This document shows, one piece after another, positions 11,730 to 22,225 of a stretch of DNA of 64,000 nucleotides. The stretch comes from Schistocerca nitens (taxonomy: Eukaryota; Arthropoda; Insecta; Orthoptera; Acrididae): assembly GCF_023898315.1 (NCBI RefSeq), contig NC_064616.1, positions 535,637,102 through 535,701,101 on the forward strand, written 5' to 3'. A program made the translations under genes and the position numbers. Each line of letters starts with the position of its first letter. The first letter of the stretch is position 1. The notes beneath the pieces were generated by a model. It was not told where the DNA came from and did not search any database. It worked only from the letters and a program-made list of their open reading frames with translations.

Positions 11730-12472
11730 GTAATCCGGTTAATATTGAGTGTAGTGCATTGGGAGGTTGTAGTCGCATTTCAGCAAGGGGTGGCGTTACC
11801 GTCTCGATTTCGGCTCACCAGCTCGATGTTTCGGACGTTGCATGTGGGTCTTCTTCCATGGCTGTAGCACCAGATATGATATCAGGTGTAGATTCCAACA
11901 CAGATGCGGCTCCCTTAATGGATGCGACCGTTTTCAATAAAATAGGCTTCAGCTGTTTAGCTTTCTTCTGCGCCACGGAATCCGAGACACGAATGATTTT
12001 TCCATGCGGCTGACAGATGTAACGTGTCTCTCGTTCCTTTGCCAGTGGTGCTCTTGTTACGTCGCTGTTTGGGTTGCATTTTGTCGTCGAGACACCACCG
12101 AGTGGAGCCTGTGGAGTTAGGGAAGGCCCCGTCATTACTTCTAAACGGAATTACACTGATTGATTCGCCGGGCATATCGACGCCCGAATGAGTGGCAGAT
12201 TTTACCGTTCGGCATCGAGGGTGCGTGCAGTGGGAAATGGAGTGTCACCCACACCTTCCACGTCATGTGATGGTGCCTCCTCCATCACAATACTTCCTCC
12301 TATTCACGAGTGTGCTCCTCGGTAAGGGGAAGTGCGGGTGCCCGCAGTAGCTCTCGCGTCAGCTGCCTCACAGGCCGTGTCAACCAGAACATTGCGCGAA
12401 AGCTCGATGGAGTAGTTGTTTGTCTGCAGGTTCAAATGGTTCAAATGGCTCTGAGCACTATGGGACTTAACT

Positions 12473-12585
12473 GTAGTGCTTGGGTAGCTCAGATGGTAGA
12501 GCGCTTGCCCGCGAAAGGCAAAGGTCCCGAGTTCGAGTCTCAGTCAGACACACAGTTTTAATCTGGCAGGAAGTTTCATGTATTT
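12473..12585 (+). repeat. tRNA-like repeat (301-bp family), short copy
   Basis: Contains 'gcttgggtagctcagatggt', 'gcccgcgaaaggcaaaggtc' and the B box 'gagttcgagtctc', then 'cacacagttttaatctggca' and 'ggaagtttcatg'. It is the tRNA-like core and 3' flank of the family seen as a tandem array at 28.2-29.7 kb. It lies inside the interrupted SINE. Confidence 0.85.
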
Positions 12586-12587
12586 AT

Positions 12588-12760
12588 AGCCGGCACGGTA
12601 GCTCAGCGTGTTCGGTCAGAGGGCTGGCTGCCCTCTGCCCTCTGTTTTAAAAAAACTGAGTTAATGGAGCAACAACGAACTGAAACGGGTGTCTTTCGAC
12701 GTCCGCCCAGAGCAGATAAAACGAACGGAAACGAACAAAATGAGATTAAGGGGAAAAAAA
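12588..12760 (+). repeat. Second-type tRNA-derived SINE
   Basis: Starts with 'agccggcacggtagctcagc' (a tRNA-like A box) followed by 'ggtcagagggctggctgccc' and the body 'gggtgtctttcgacgtccgc', ending 'aaaatgagattaaggggaaa'. It differs from family A and from the 301-bp family. It lies inside the interrupted SINE, directly after the tRNA-like repeat. Confidence 0.65.
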
Positions 12761-12903
12761 ACTGCTGAGGTCATCAGTCCCCTAACTAACCCAAGGACAT
12801 CACACACATCCATGCCCGAGGCAGGATTTGAACCTGCGACCGTAGCGGTAGCGCGGTTCCAGACTGTAGCGCCTAGAACCGCTCGGCCACTCCGGCCGGT
12901 GTT

Positions 12904-12985
12904 TGTCTCCAGGGCCAGAGGCTGACTCGCTTTTCGGGAAGTTGCGCCAGCCTGCGCTTGCTTCAGGTTGCCCGCAAGTGCTCAG
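12904..12985 (+). repeat. Short repeat shared with 27084-27165
   Basis: 'gaggctgactcgcttttcgg', 'gaagttgcgccagcctgcgc' and 'agtgctcagtc' match about 80 bp at 27084-27165 with small indels. The function and family are unknown to me. It could be part of a longer dispersed repeat. Confidence 0.6.
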
Positions 12986-13384
12986 TCCACCGGCAAAAAG
13001 ATCAGTAGGTGGGGGGAGGGGGGGGGGCTGTTCACTGTACGATAAGACTGCTCGTATGCTACCAACGGACAGATACGAAGGTATATGCTTCTTCAAATTA
13101 ATTCAAACATTCCTAAACCGCTATAAACTTGGTTGACGTAAACAGACCGCCACTTTTCATTAGTGACAGTAACGACAGTTCCATAGAGACATAGCCATCT
13201 TGACAAATCGTGAGTCGAAAATTCGAACGGCAGATTGAATGTGCTTATATGACGGATCCCAGAGCCACCATGTACAATTTCTACATTACTAATCGAGCCA
13301 TCAAAATGTTTAAATTACCGATTACCACCAGTGGAATTTATAATATTTTCACATGACTCCAAAGTTTTCAGTCTTATAAAGAGG

Positions 13385-13512
13385 GCCGACCGCGGTGGCC
13401 GCGCGGTTCTGGGCGCTGCAGTCCGGAACCGCGCGACTGCTACGGTCGCAGGTTCGAATCCTGCCTCGGGCATGGATGTGTGTGATGTCCTTACATTAGA
13501 TAGGTTTAAGTA
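13385..13512 (+). repeat. SINE family A (+), 5' part, split by a LINE
   Basis: The head 'gccgaccgcggtggccgcgc' and B box 'ggttcgaatcc' are intact, but the copy stops at 'gataggtttaagta'. The missing 3' part is found 12.4 kb away at 25912-25973. The 13-bp TSD 'tcttataaagagg' at 13372-13384 matches 25974-25986, which proves a single original insertion. Confidence 0.95.
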
Positions 13513-13564
13513 CATCTACATCTATACTCCGCAAGCCACCCAACGGTGTGTGGCGGAGGGCACT

Positions 13565-15317
13565 TTACGTACCACTGTCATTACCTCCCTTTTCTGTTCC
13601 AGTCGCGTATGGTTCGCGGGAAGAACGATTGTCTGAAAGCCTCCGTGCGCGCTCGAATCTCTCTAATTTTACATTCGTGATCTCCTCGGGAGGTATAAGT
13701 AGAGGGAAGCAATATATTCGATACCTCATCCAGAAACGCACCCTCTCGAAACCTGGCGAGCAAGCTACACCGCGATGCAGAGCGCCTCTCTTGCAGAGTC
13801 TGCCACTTGAGTTTGCTAAACATCTCCGTAACGCTATCACGGTTACCAAATAACCCTGTGACGAAACGCGCCGCTCTTCTTTGGATCTTCTCTATCTCCT
13901 CCGTCAACCCGATCTGGTACGGATCCCACACTGTTGAGCAATACACAAGTATAGGTCGAGCGAGTGTTTTGTAAGCCACCTCCTTTGTTGATGGACTACA
14001 TTTTCTAAGGACTCTCCCAATGAATCTCAACCTGGTACCCGCCTTACCAACAATTAATTTTATATGATCATTCCACTTCAAATCGTTCCGCACGCATACT
14101 CCCAGATATTTTACAGAAGTAACTGCTACCAGTGTTTGTTCCGCTATCATATAATCATACAATAAAGGATCCTTCTTTTTATGTATTCGCAATACATTAC
14201 ATTTGTCTATGTTAAGGGTCAGTTGCCACTCCCTGCACCAAGTGCCTATCCGCTGCAGATCTTCCTGCATTTCGCTACAATTTTCTAATGCTGCAACTTC
14301 TCTGTATACTACAGCATCATCCGCGAAAAGCCGCATGGAACTTCTGACACTATCTACTAGGTCATTTATATATATTGTGAAAAGCAATGGCCCCGTAACA
14401 CTCCCCTGTGGCACGCCAGAGGTTACTTTAACGTCTGTAGACGTCTCTCCATTGATAACAACATGCTGTATTCTGTTTGCTAAAAACTCTTCAATCCAGC
14501 CACACAGCTGGTCTGATATTCCGTATGCTCTTACTTTGTTTATCAGGCGACAGTGTGGAACTGTATCGAATGCCTTCCGGAAGTCAAGGAAAATAGCATC
14601 TACCTGGGAGCCTGTATCTAATAATTTCTGGGTCTCATGAACAAATAAAGCGAGTTGCGTCTCACACGATCGCTGTTTCCGGAATCCATGTTGATTCCTA
14701 CAGAGTAGATTCTAGGTTTCCAAAAACGACATGATACTCGAGCAAAAAACATGTTCTAAAATTCTACAACAGATCGACGTCAGAGATATAGGTCTATAGT
14801 GTTGCGCATCTGCTCGACGACCCTTCTTGAAGACTGGGACTACCTGTGCTCTTTTCCAATAATTTGGAACCTTCCGTTCCTCTAGAGACTTGCGGTACAC
14901 GGCTGTCAGAAGGGGGGCAAGTTCTTTGGCGTACTCTGTGTAGAAACGAATTGGTATCCCGTCAGGTCCAGTGGACTTTCCTCTGTTGAGTGATTCCAGT
15001 TGCTTTTCTATTCCTTGGACACGTATTTCGATGTCAGCCATTTTTTTCGTTTGTGCGAGGATTTAGAGAAGGAACTGCAGTGAGGTCTTCCTCTGTGAAA
15101 CAGCTTTGGAAAAAGGTGTTTAGTATTTCAGCTTTACGCGTGTCATCCTCTGTTTCAATGCCATCATCATCCCGGAGTGTCTGGATATGCTGTTTCGAGC
15201 CACTTACTGATTTAACGTAAGACCAGAACTTGCTAGGATTTTCTGTTAAGTCGGTACATAGAATTTTACTTTCGAATTCACTGAACACTTCACGCATAGC
15301 CCTCCTTACGCTAACTT
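13565..15317 (-). pseudogene. CR1-type LINE ORF2, reverse transcriptase part
   Basis: The minus strand continues from the endonuclease across the LTR insertion. A linker (SEFESKILCTDLTENPSKFW) is followed by the RT fingers (GKSTGPDGIPIRFYTEYAKE, VPVFKKGRRADAQHYRPISL) and then DAIFLDFRKAFDTVPH, GVPQGSVTGPLLFTIYINDL and LFADDAVVY, where FADD is the catalytic pair. The C-terminal region has GVCVRNDLKWNDHI and VYCSTVWDPYQ. Defects: a frameshift in an A/T homopolymer near 15043-15050, a stop at 14712 (after FLET), and a frameshift near 13581 at the C-terminus. RT would copy the element RNA at a nicked target. The catalytic residues are intact, so the copy is fairly young although dead. Confidence 0.88.
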
Positions 15318-16575
15318 TGAGAGGTGGCATGAGCCCCCTCTCATATTTCTATCTTACGATTCTCCTCTCTAGTTGCATGCGGTGGAGGGTTGCTTTTCCT
15401 TAACACGCGTACTTCCCACGCAGCGTCTCTCGTCACCCGGGTGGGCCGGTGACAGGCGGGCTCTGTGGAACTGCTGGAGAGAGTTAAGCCGACGTGTGTG
15501 AGGCAGTCGAGTGAATGCTTTTCAGACGCCGACATTGTCAAGAGACACGCCCGCTGGGGTGTGAAGTAGCGGCTGGGCTAGAGGTTCCGTTACTTCAGAG
15601 AAACTTTGCGAAAACACTTTCTGGCGGGCTACCAGCGAGGCGTGGGAATGACTTGTGTACCCACGCAGTTGTGGCGGGAAAATTCCCGCACTTTCTGCAA
15701 AATCAGCACAGAAATTGGCGCCAAGAATCTCCATTGGTGGAATGGTAGTGCTCCGGCAATGGAGTGGAATTTCCGCCGGTTTTCGAGTTGCTGATTGGAA
15801 CGTAACCACGACCACTGTCGTGGGGGCGGGAAGGTTGTGTTTTCGGCCTGTACGGGTGCTCTGGGTAGTCGGCAGTCGCCTTTCGGTCGCGGACGTCGGA
15901 GCAACCAGCCCTCGCCTGCGGTACGCCAGATCGTGTTCTGGGAGATAAGAAGACTGTTGGTAATGTACGTCCGCAGCACCGGCAGATAGGGTTTTTCCTA
16001 GGTGATAATCAGAGCTCAGCAGAGCGCGCTTGTTCATCCTTTTCTAACTTTGTTCAGTTTCGAGTAGCAGCAATTACTATTGGGTTAGCTGTGTGTCTCT
16101 CTTGAGATTTGAGTGGAAAGGAATTGGCTCCACATACCACTTCGTCTTAAACCTCACGATCTAAGTTAGGGACAACTTCACCTTTACTGTGTTTGTATGA
16201 ATCTCCAATTTTAGCCAATTTGATGTTTTATATTTCCTGTGTCTCTTTTACTATTCTGCGTTTAATCTTAATAAATCATATTGTTATTTTGGACAGAACT
16301 TTCTTTCTGTTAATCAATAGAGCAACCCTATCATTCCTCACTATGCTAATGAAACCTTTGTTTATTTAACTTATTTATCAAATTAAATTATTGCAGGTGC
16401 CAAACTCTCTTCTACTCCACTAGCAGGGTTGATTAGAGTCAGTTCGCGTATTTGTTTTATCCTTGTGCAACAGCAAAAGTCGGAGTTAGAATAGGGGGGG
16501 CTTAGAGCATGATTTACACATGTGGATTCTAGTAGAATTTAGTGATAAATACACTACTAGCCCCGGCACCTCGCA
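15318..16575 (+). repeat. 5' LTR of LTR element 1
   Basis: 1258 bp, beginning 'tgagaggtggcatgagcccc' and ending 'agccccggcacctcgca'. An AATAAA polyadenylation signal is at about 16269. Open frames within it (for example 171 codons on the minus strand) occur identically in the 3' LTR and show no known domain. Confidence 0.95.
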
Positions 16576-16580
16576 TAATA

Positions 16581-16598
16581 TGGCGACCCTTAGCCTCG
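16581..16598 (+). promoter_or_regulatory. Primer-binding site of LTR element 1 (tRNA-Arg-like)
   Basis: 'tggcgacccttagcctc' begins five bases after the 5' LTR. Its first eight bases, TGGCGACC, match the tRNA-Arg-type primer sites known from insect Gypsy elements such as mdg1 and 412. Beyond that the match is weak. Confidence 0.6.
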
Positions 16599-16980
16599 GA
16601 TCTTTCCTGAGAATCACTGATTAACAAACAGTATTCTTAGTACGAACATTCAAATCTTTTTTTTCTAATTTTTTTATTGATTAATACCCAAGTTTTTTTC
16701 TGGTAGTTCCGCGTTTAGTTTTTAAGTAGCGGCGCATGTTTACTGTTTTTGTTTTCAGCGTATATATTTGTTTGTTTGTTCATTGTTTTATATGTTTCTT
16801 TGATGTGGTGTCCGTACCACTTCACACTTTGTCGAATTTGTGTGCGGTTTCTGTACCACAACAAATCGTGCGTATAATTACAGCGTTGGAGCGGCGTTGT
16901 TGAAATTTTATGTTTATGTGTAAAAATATATGGAGTAGATTAATTTAATTGTGCATTCTAGATAAATTTGTTTTTCTTGA

Positions 16981-18879
16981 ATGATCACGAGAAGTAAGGC
17001 ACGACTATTAGCGAGCGAAACTAAAACAAAAGAGAATAGCATAATGGATAAGAGGCAGGTTACTGACGAGGATAGGTTCAGAGATGAGATGGGCACATTT
17101 TCAGCGGGACAGGACGACAGGGTCATTGATGAGGAAGGTGATTTGGACGCGATATTAGAGCAACGTCGCAGCCGTGATTATGATAGTGAGGTAGAGGATG
17201 AAACGGAGACAGGCACACAGGTCGAGACGGTAGCAGAAGTTTATAGTCAAACGAACGAGAGCAGACAGAGGCCAGCTCGGTCACGTCAGAGCTATAGCGC
17301 CCAGGTGTCCAGAGTTACATCGCCCATGTGTGCCGAGGATCAAAAAGATGACATTAACCCCATAATGAGTTTCCTACGGTCAATGAAAGAAGAAGCTGAC
17401 GAACAGCGCAAGAAGGACACTCAAGCAATAATTTCGCATATGGGGGAAATTCGTGGGGAATTACAAACAATAAAGAAAGAATGTGGAGAAGCAAAACAAA
17501 TGTCAATAGTAGCACAAAAAGTAGCAGGCCTAGCCAAAACGGCAGCAACAGGGGCAATGAAAATCGCAAAAGCAACTTCTCAACTCGCAGGGCGCTTGCG
17601 ACGTGCGACACAAGCCCACTCAAAATCCCTAGCAGTCTTAAAAACGCAAGGTAAAGTTGCGGTTATTAACATCACGAAACGAATGAAAGAAGTAGAGTGT
17701 CGGATAGCAAAACTAGAGCGAAACGGGCACACGAGCACCGCGCGTTCGGATACCAATGATGGAGTACACAGGATTGTGTCTCCGAGGAAAAGCCCGCCGT
17801 GCTCTAGCCCAGTGACAGCGTGCGGAACAAACAATGCACACGCAGAAACAGCGAGTAATAGCTCCAATAATTGCAGCCCACTTAGAAGAGTGAATGCTGA
17901 ATGCCACTTCCACTGTGATACAGACGTAGCACATCACAGTTATCAGCAAGATAGATCAGGACACTCCGCAGACGTGCAAGTATCGGAAACGTCTGACAAC
18001 ACCAGCGCGAGGATCGGACAGAATTTTGATCACAATCACTTCCTGTCGATACTCAAATTCCAGAAGTTCAAAGATAATGGAGGGTCGATGCATCCGAAGA
18101 GCTGGGTGATGCAATTTACTAATTCATTACCGTCGTCATGGCCAACCCAGGCCAAATTAGAATTCATGTGTGGACACATCGAAGGCCAAGCCGCGGAAAA
18201 GATGCGGGGCGTGGCAGCGACGTGTCGGACTTATCAGGAATTTGTTGGTGCATTCCTGCGGACCTACTGGTCAAAGGAAACGCAAGACAGGATTAAAGAG
18301 GAAATAATATTTTGTCCTGAACTGGAAGTGTCCGGGCATAAGAGCGCAACCAAATTTTTTGATGATTTACTCAAGAAGAATCAGTTTTTAGATCGTCCAT
18401 ACAGCAACGGAGAAATTATTAAATTTTGCTTTTCGAAATTGCCAGTTAGGTATCAACAGACACTTGTCGGGAAGTGTGGATCTGACATAGATGCATTCAA
18501 GAGTCTACTGCGCGAACTCGAAGTAGTCTTCGATAAACAAGACGCAAAGGACAGGAAGAAGGCGCAAAATAACAAATACCACGGGCCAGCAAGGGAAGAC
18601 GACAACAGATCGCATAATCGCACTGGTCAGTTAGGAAACCAGGGTTACCGAGATCAAGGTTACGCTATTCAAGGTTATGGAAACCAGAGACACGGAAACC
18701 AGAACGTCAGGGAACAGGGTCAATCCAGACAAGCAATCTGGGACAGGAGGAATGACGAACGGCAAAGCGACCGTAATTGGAGGGAGCGAAATCAAGGACA
18801 ACAGGAGAACCAGGAGATTGAAATTAGACCTCCAAATCCTAATGCACGTCAGAGGAAGGGGAGTCTAAGAAGGGATTGA
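16981..18879 (+). CDS. Gag-like protein of LTR element 1
   Basis: A 632-codon intact frame, ATG at 16981, which follows a stop-rich leader after the primer site. The N-terminal 100 residues are acidic. Residues about 115-245 are rich in Lys/Ala/Glu and look like a coiled coil. Residues about 345-530 (NHFLSILKFQKFKDNGGSMH, LEFMCGHIEGQAAEKMRGVA, TCRTYQEFVGAFLRTYW) resemble the capsid region of Gypsy-type Gag proteins. The tail from about 545 is rich in Gln, Asn, Arg and Gly with repeats such as GNQGYRDQGYAIQGYGNQ. No CCHC zinc knuckle is present; the basic, Gln-rich tail may bind RNA instead. The frame ends in a stop with no pol after it. Comparison with LTR element 2 shows the same layout. Confidence 0.85.
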   Translation: MITRSKARLLASETKTKENSIMDKRQVTDEDRFRDEMGTFSAGQDDRVIDEEGDLDAILEQRRSRDYDSEVEDETETGTQVETVAEVYSQTNESRQRPARSRQSYSAQVSRVTSPMCAEDQKDDINPIMSFLRSMKEEADEQRKKDTQAIISHMGEIRGELQTIKKECGEAKQMSIVAQKVAGLAKTAATGAMKIAKATSQLAGRLRRATQAHSKSLAVLKTQGKVAVINITKRMKEVECRIAKLERNGHTSTARSDTNDGVHRIVSPRKSPPCSSPVTACGTNNAHAETASNSSNNCSPLRRVNAECHFHCDTDVAHHSYQQDRSGHSADVQVSETSDNTSARIGQNFDHNHFLSILKFQKFKDNGGSMHPKSWVMQFTNSLPSSWPTQAKLEFMCGHIEGQAAEKMRGVAATCRTYQEFVGAFLRTYWSKETQDRIKEEIIFCPELEVSGHKSATKFFDDLLKKNQFLDRPYSNGEIIKFCFSKLPVRYQQTLVGKCGSDIDAFKSLLRELEVVFDKQDAKDRKKAQNNKYHGPAREDDNRSHNRTGQLGNQGYRDQGYAIQGYGNQRHGNQNVREQGQSRQAIWDRRNDERQSDRNWRERNQGQQENQEIEIRPPNPNARQRKGSLRRD

Positions 18880-19896
18880 CGCTAGTCCATAGGACTCCAC
18901 CACTTCTCTCACATAAAGGAGTTCGTAGAATAGTAGTAGTGTAAGAAGTGTACATAGTAGAATAGGCAAATATATGAACCTTTGTTCGGGGAACAATAAT
19001 CGTTACATTAATAGATTAAGATTGCTAAAGTATTAACACGCTGCGTTGTCTTGCATAAGAATTTACTGCTGCTATCCTCTTTTTGTTTATGTTCGCGATC
19101 TCCAATGTCGATGGAGTAGGAGACACTACCTTTTCATGAGCAATGTTTTTGTCCTTTCCTATCTGGTGTCCATGTTGAGGGATAATGATGAGTGACGAGA
19201 TGTTGCACAAACGGGCGCATACAAGAACGTGCTCTTAGAAGCGTTCTGAGAAGTCGTGATACGCTCCATAGCGGCCACAACCAGTTCGTGAATCGTTCAT
19301 ACCATTGCTTGCAGGCACGCGTCAGTGCACTGCAAGATTGTGGTATATTGCGTGATTTCGAGGATGAATATGGGCAGTATAGTTTTTTTTGCAGAGCTGC
19401 GCCAGCATCGTTGTCTTGCCAGTCGGGGTGATCCTGTGAGCGTTTGACTCCAATGGTGCCCTAGACGAGAGAAATGCGAGCATAAAGCCTACCATGCCAA
19501 TGTGCTGGTTGGGGATTTAGCGTGCTGCTCGTGACTGTCACAGATGAATAAACAGGGACTTATAATTGGATATTCGTGACATACTGTGTAGCTGGCGTGT
19601 GTTGGGTGTCTGAATCCTCAACAGGAACCAGTCCTGGCTTGGTCATATTACATTGCTTCTGGAAAGGTGTACTTCGATCGCGAAAACCGCTTCACATAGA
19701 GAAGGAAGTTGCAACTATAAATTTATTGTCGTGTATAGCCATGGCTAACCCAGTCTCTGGAGTTTCAGTGAGGCGTAATAAAAACTCGGAGGTCATGTCG
19801 TACGGCGCGCACATCACTGTCGTCAATAGCGGCGAGCAGCAAGACATCTCAGCGTAACAGGAACTATGTAAGGGTATTGTATAAGGTAAAAAAAAA

Positions 19897-19931
<35 letters not shown>

Positions 19932-22225
19932 AATAAATAAATAAATAAATAAATAAATAAAAGGGAAAGTACGATACTAGGATAAGTTAAACTGTAGGAT
20001 TTAACAATAACTAGATTAATATTGTGGGGTTTTCTACCACAAGTGTGGCGCGCGCCTGTTGAGTTGCTATTTTTCAGGTCACCAAACCACAGACCCGAGA
20101 TGGAGGGACGACGGGCGAGCGAAAGTAGCGTAGTTGCATGTTCTTTATAGCACAGTAAAACTTAGACCTGCATAACAACATAATTTAATTAAAAGACGTA
20201 GAATGTAGATCGTTGGGATATGGTAGTTAATTCTTGAAGCATGTCTACTGTCGATCTATATAATTAATAGTAATATTAGTGCGGGCCCGCACATTTAGTT
20301 GTTCATCCATTACAAAGCATCAGTTATCACACACCATGTACTTACTGAGATCGGTCTCTACACGTATATCAAAATAAATTATTTCCATGTCTAGATTAGA
20401 TGTTATAATGATTGCCATAGATTAATAACTATAAAAGTAAAATAAGAGTGTCTGAAATGACAGACCATCAATGTTTCATTAGGTAAATTTATTATAACAT
20501 AGAAGGTCATGGGAAAAAGTTAGGCATAAGACTTTTGTAAGAATTGTACAGATGACGAGGAACGTGGCAATGCAGAGGCCAGCCAGCGCAAAAACAAGAG
20601 GTCTTCGGCTACCTGCTAGAGGGCGAGCGTCCCGTCCTACACGCTGACAGTCACCCGGCTGCCTACCTGAGGGATTACACGGGACCCTTGCCCCGCCACA
20701 AGCGAAAGTGGGGCTGGCCGTTGACCCTGACACGCGACAGCCTGCTAGCTCTCCGGACGCGGCAGCCGCTTGGAGGGATTCCCTGCGGCAGACCACGTTG
20801 TCGTGAGTACACGAAGAAGATCACATATCGTGTCAGAACCTGCGCCTCATGTGCCTCAGGACAGAAAGGGACGCTCTATACTCACCTGTTTGGGTTTTTA
20901 CAACTCACTAGCATTGGCCGATCTGCATACACAAAGCAGTATCGTGCCACACTAACAAATGTATGGTCTCATGTCTTACTTCTCCTCTCTATTAGAGAGC
21001 AGTTTTTAACAATAGTCGCTCCTAGTTCGATCCTGTATGGATGACCTCACACACTTGTGGAGTCACTCCACGTGCCATCATCCCTCGTCGAACTGCAATA
21101 TTGGGAAACATAAAGTTCTGTCCAGCGAGAGAAGAGACCTAGACTAGTGATGTATCCCAACGAGTAGACCTCAGAGACAATTAATCGACGTGAGGAGAGC
21201 CTATCACTGTGTCTTCCTACCATACGGCCGTGATCATATGCGTGGGTCTGACTACAATCTCAACAGCGTACTGCAGACACTCCAGAACTCCCTATTGCTG
21301 TTGCCACAACGTAGCAACTACAACCGACGTTTAGCCTTATGTGATGTCAGTACAGTGGAATCAGTGAAGTGCCACGGATATTTCTAACAATGTGATTTAG
21401 TGCCTCATTCTCAGCACAGTCGTGAACTTTGTGCAATGTGCACGCACAATTTGATGCCCCATGAACCTTGTTTTTTTTGTTTTTCTTAAATTTCTTTCTC
21501 TTATGTTGTTTCTGTAATGTATGTTATACCTTGTATGCGTTTGTGTTTTACACTGTAATTCTTATTACAGATTACTGTATTGTTCTCCACATCATGTTTT
21601 TTTTTGTATTTTGTGTTTATTGTTGTGTGTATGCTAACAGTGTGCCTGAAGTCCCCATAAACTGAAGCAGATACCACCACTGTCATTGTGAATGGACCAT
21701 CAGTTCAGGGAACATTTTGTAAAGGTTATTCTTGCTGCAGGGAGACAGAATGAATCGGAGGTTGTAACTAGATTCTGAAAACTCACAAAGAGATTGTTAA
21801 CTTAAATATTATCATGTGTGAGTGAGGTCAGGTTAGTTTAATGATTAAAATTGTTGTAACATCTTGGGCATTTAATTGCGGAGCACTCCAACTCTGATTG
21901 TAAAGAATAAACTGCTCCATATTTGGCTCAGATGCCCGGGCCATGTTTAGAGCGTGAATGTCTGCGTGAATCGGTGTTTGGAAGGGGCTCCCTGGGTATG
22001 GATGTGTGATGTGAGTGTTAGTGTTCCATATTAAGAAGGTGAAGTTGGCTACATCATAAATAATCCTCCCTCTATGAGTTGCATTTTTCAGTTGCAATGA
22101 TCTTTTTTATAGAGTGCGGTATGTGGAGTCACTTTGTAAGATTGTTCTTGGGCGATTGACTCACTACCTTGCTCCTAAGTGAGCCAACCGCTCACCAATT
22201 ACAATCTAAAATGGCGTAGGGGCAA
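18880..22225 (+). other. Noncoding interior of LTR element 1
   Basis: About 3.3 kb between the Gag stop and the 3' LTR with no protease, RT, RNase H or integrase motif in any frame. It contains an AAAT microsatellite (19885-19961) and a GC-rich stretch at about 20560-20830. A minus-strand frame at 20796-20479 ends in a hydrophobic segment (LVFALAGLCIATFLVICTIL) but has no recognised family. A purine-rich stretch 'taggggcaa' precedes the 3' LTR. Confidence 0.6.
19885..19961. repeat. AAAT tetranucleotide microsatellite
   Basis: A run of 'aaat' units with a single phase slip, inside the noncoding interior of LTR element 1. Confidence 0.95.

Larger units (their letters stand above)
8340..12416 (-). 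mobile_element. Old non-LTR retrotransposon (I/R1-like), decayed
   Basis: Read on the minus strand this region has the order of a LINE ORF2: an apurinic-type endonuclease (about 11730-11330), a poorly conserved linker, then a reverse transcriptase with YADD (about 9880-9300) and a C-terminal region down to about 8620. An upstream frame at 12135-11815 may be the end of ORF1 or the start of ORF2. Stops and frameshifts are many. The element is split by a tRNA-derived insertion at 10035-10380 flanked by an 11-bp TSD. The outer limits are estimates. Confidence 0.7.
12430..12899 (-). repeat. SINE family A (-), interrupted by a nested insertion
   Basis: The 3' end of the SINE ('ggttcaaatggctctgagca') occupies 12430-12472 and the remainder is at about 12760-12899 ('ctgctgaggtcatcagtccc' to 'cactccggccgg'). 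The outer TSD is 'tgtttgtct(g/c)cag' at 12417-12429 and 12900-12912, with one mismatch. This shows that both parts are one insertion. Confidence 0.85.

Noticed and set aside
15522-16037. 171-codon minus-strand frame in the LTR (again at 22430-22945)
   Set aside because: It lies wholly inside the LTR, is identical in both copies because the LTRs are identical, and shows no domain. It is probably chance in GC-rich LTR sequence.
20479-20796. Antisense env-like protein with a membrane segment in LTR element 1
   Set aside because: There is one hydrophobic segment only, with no signal peptide, cysteine pattern or cleavage site, so too weak to call. It is kept only as a note on the interior region.
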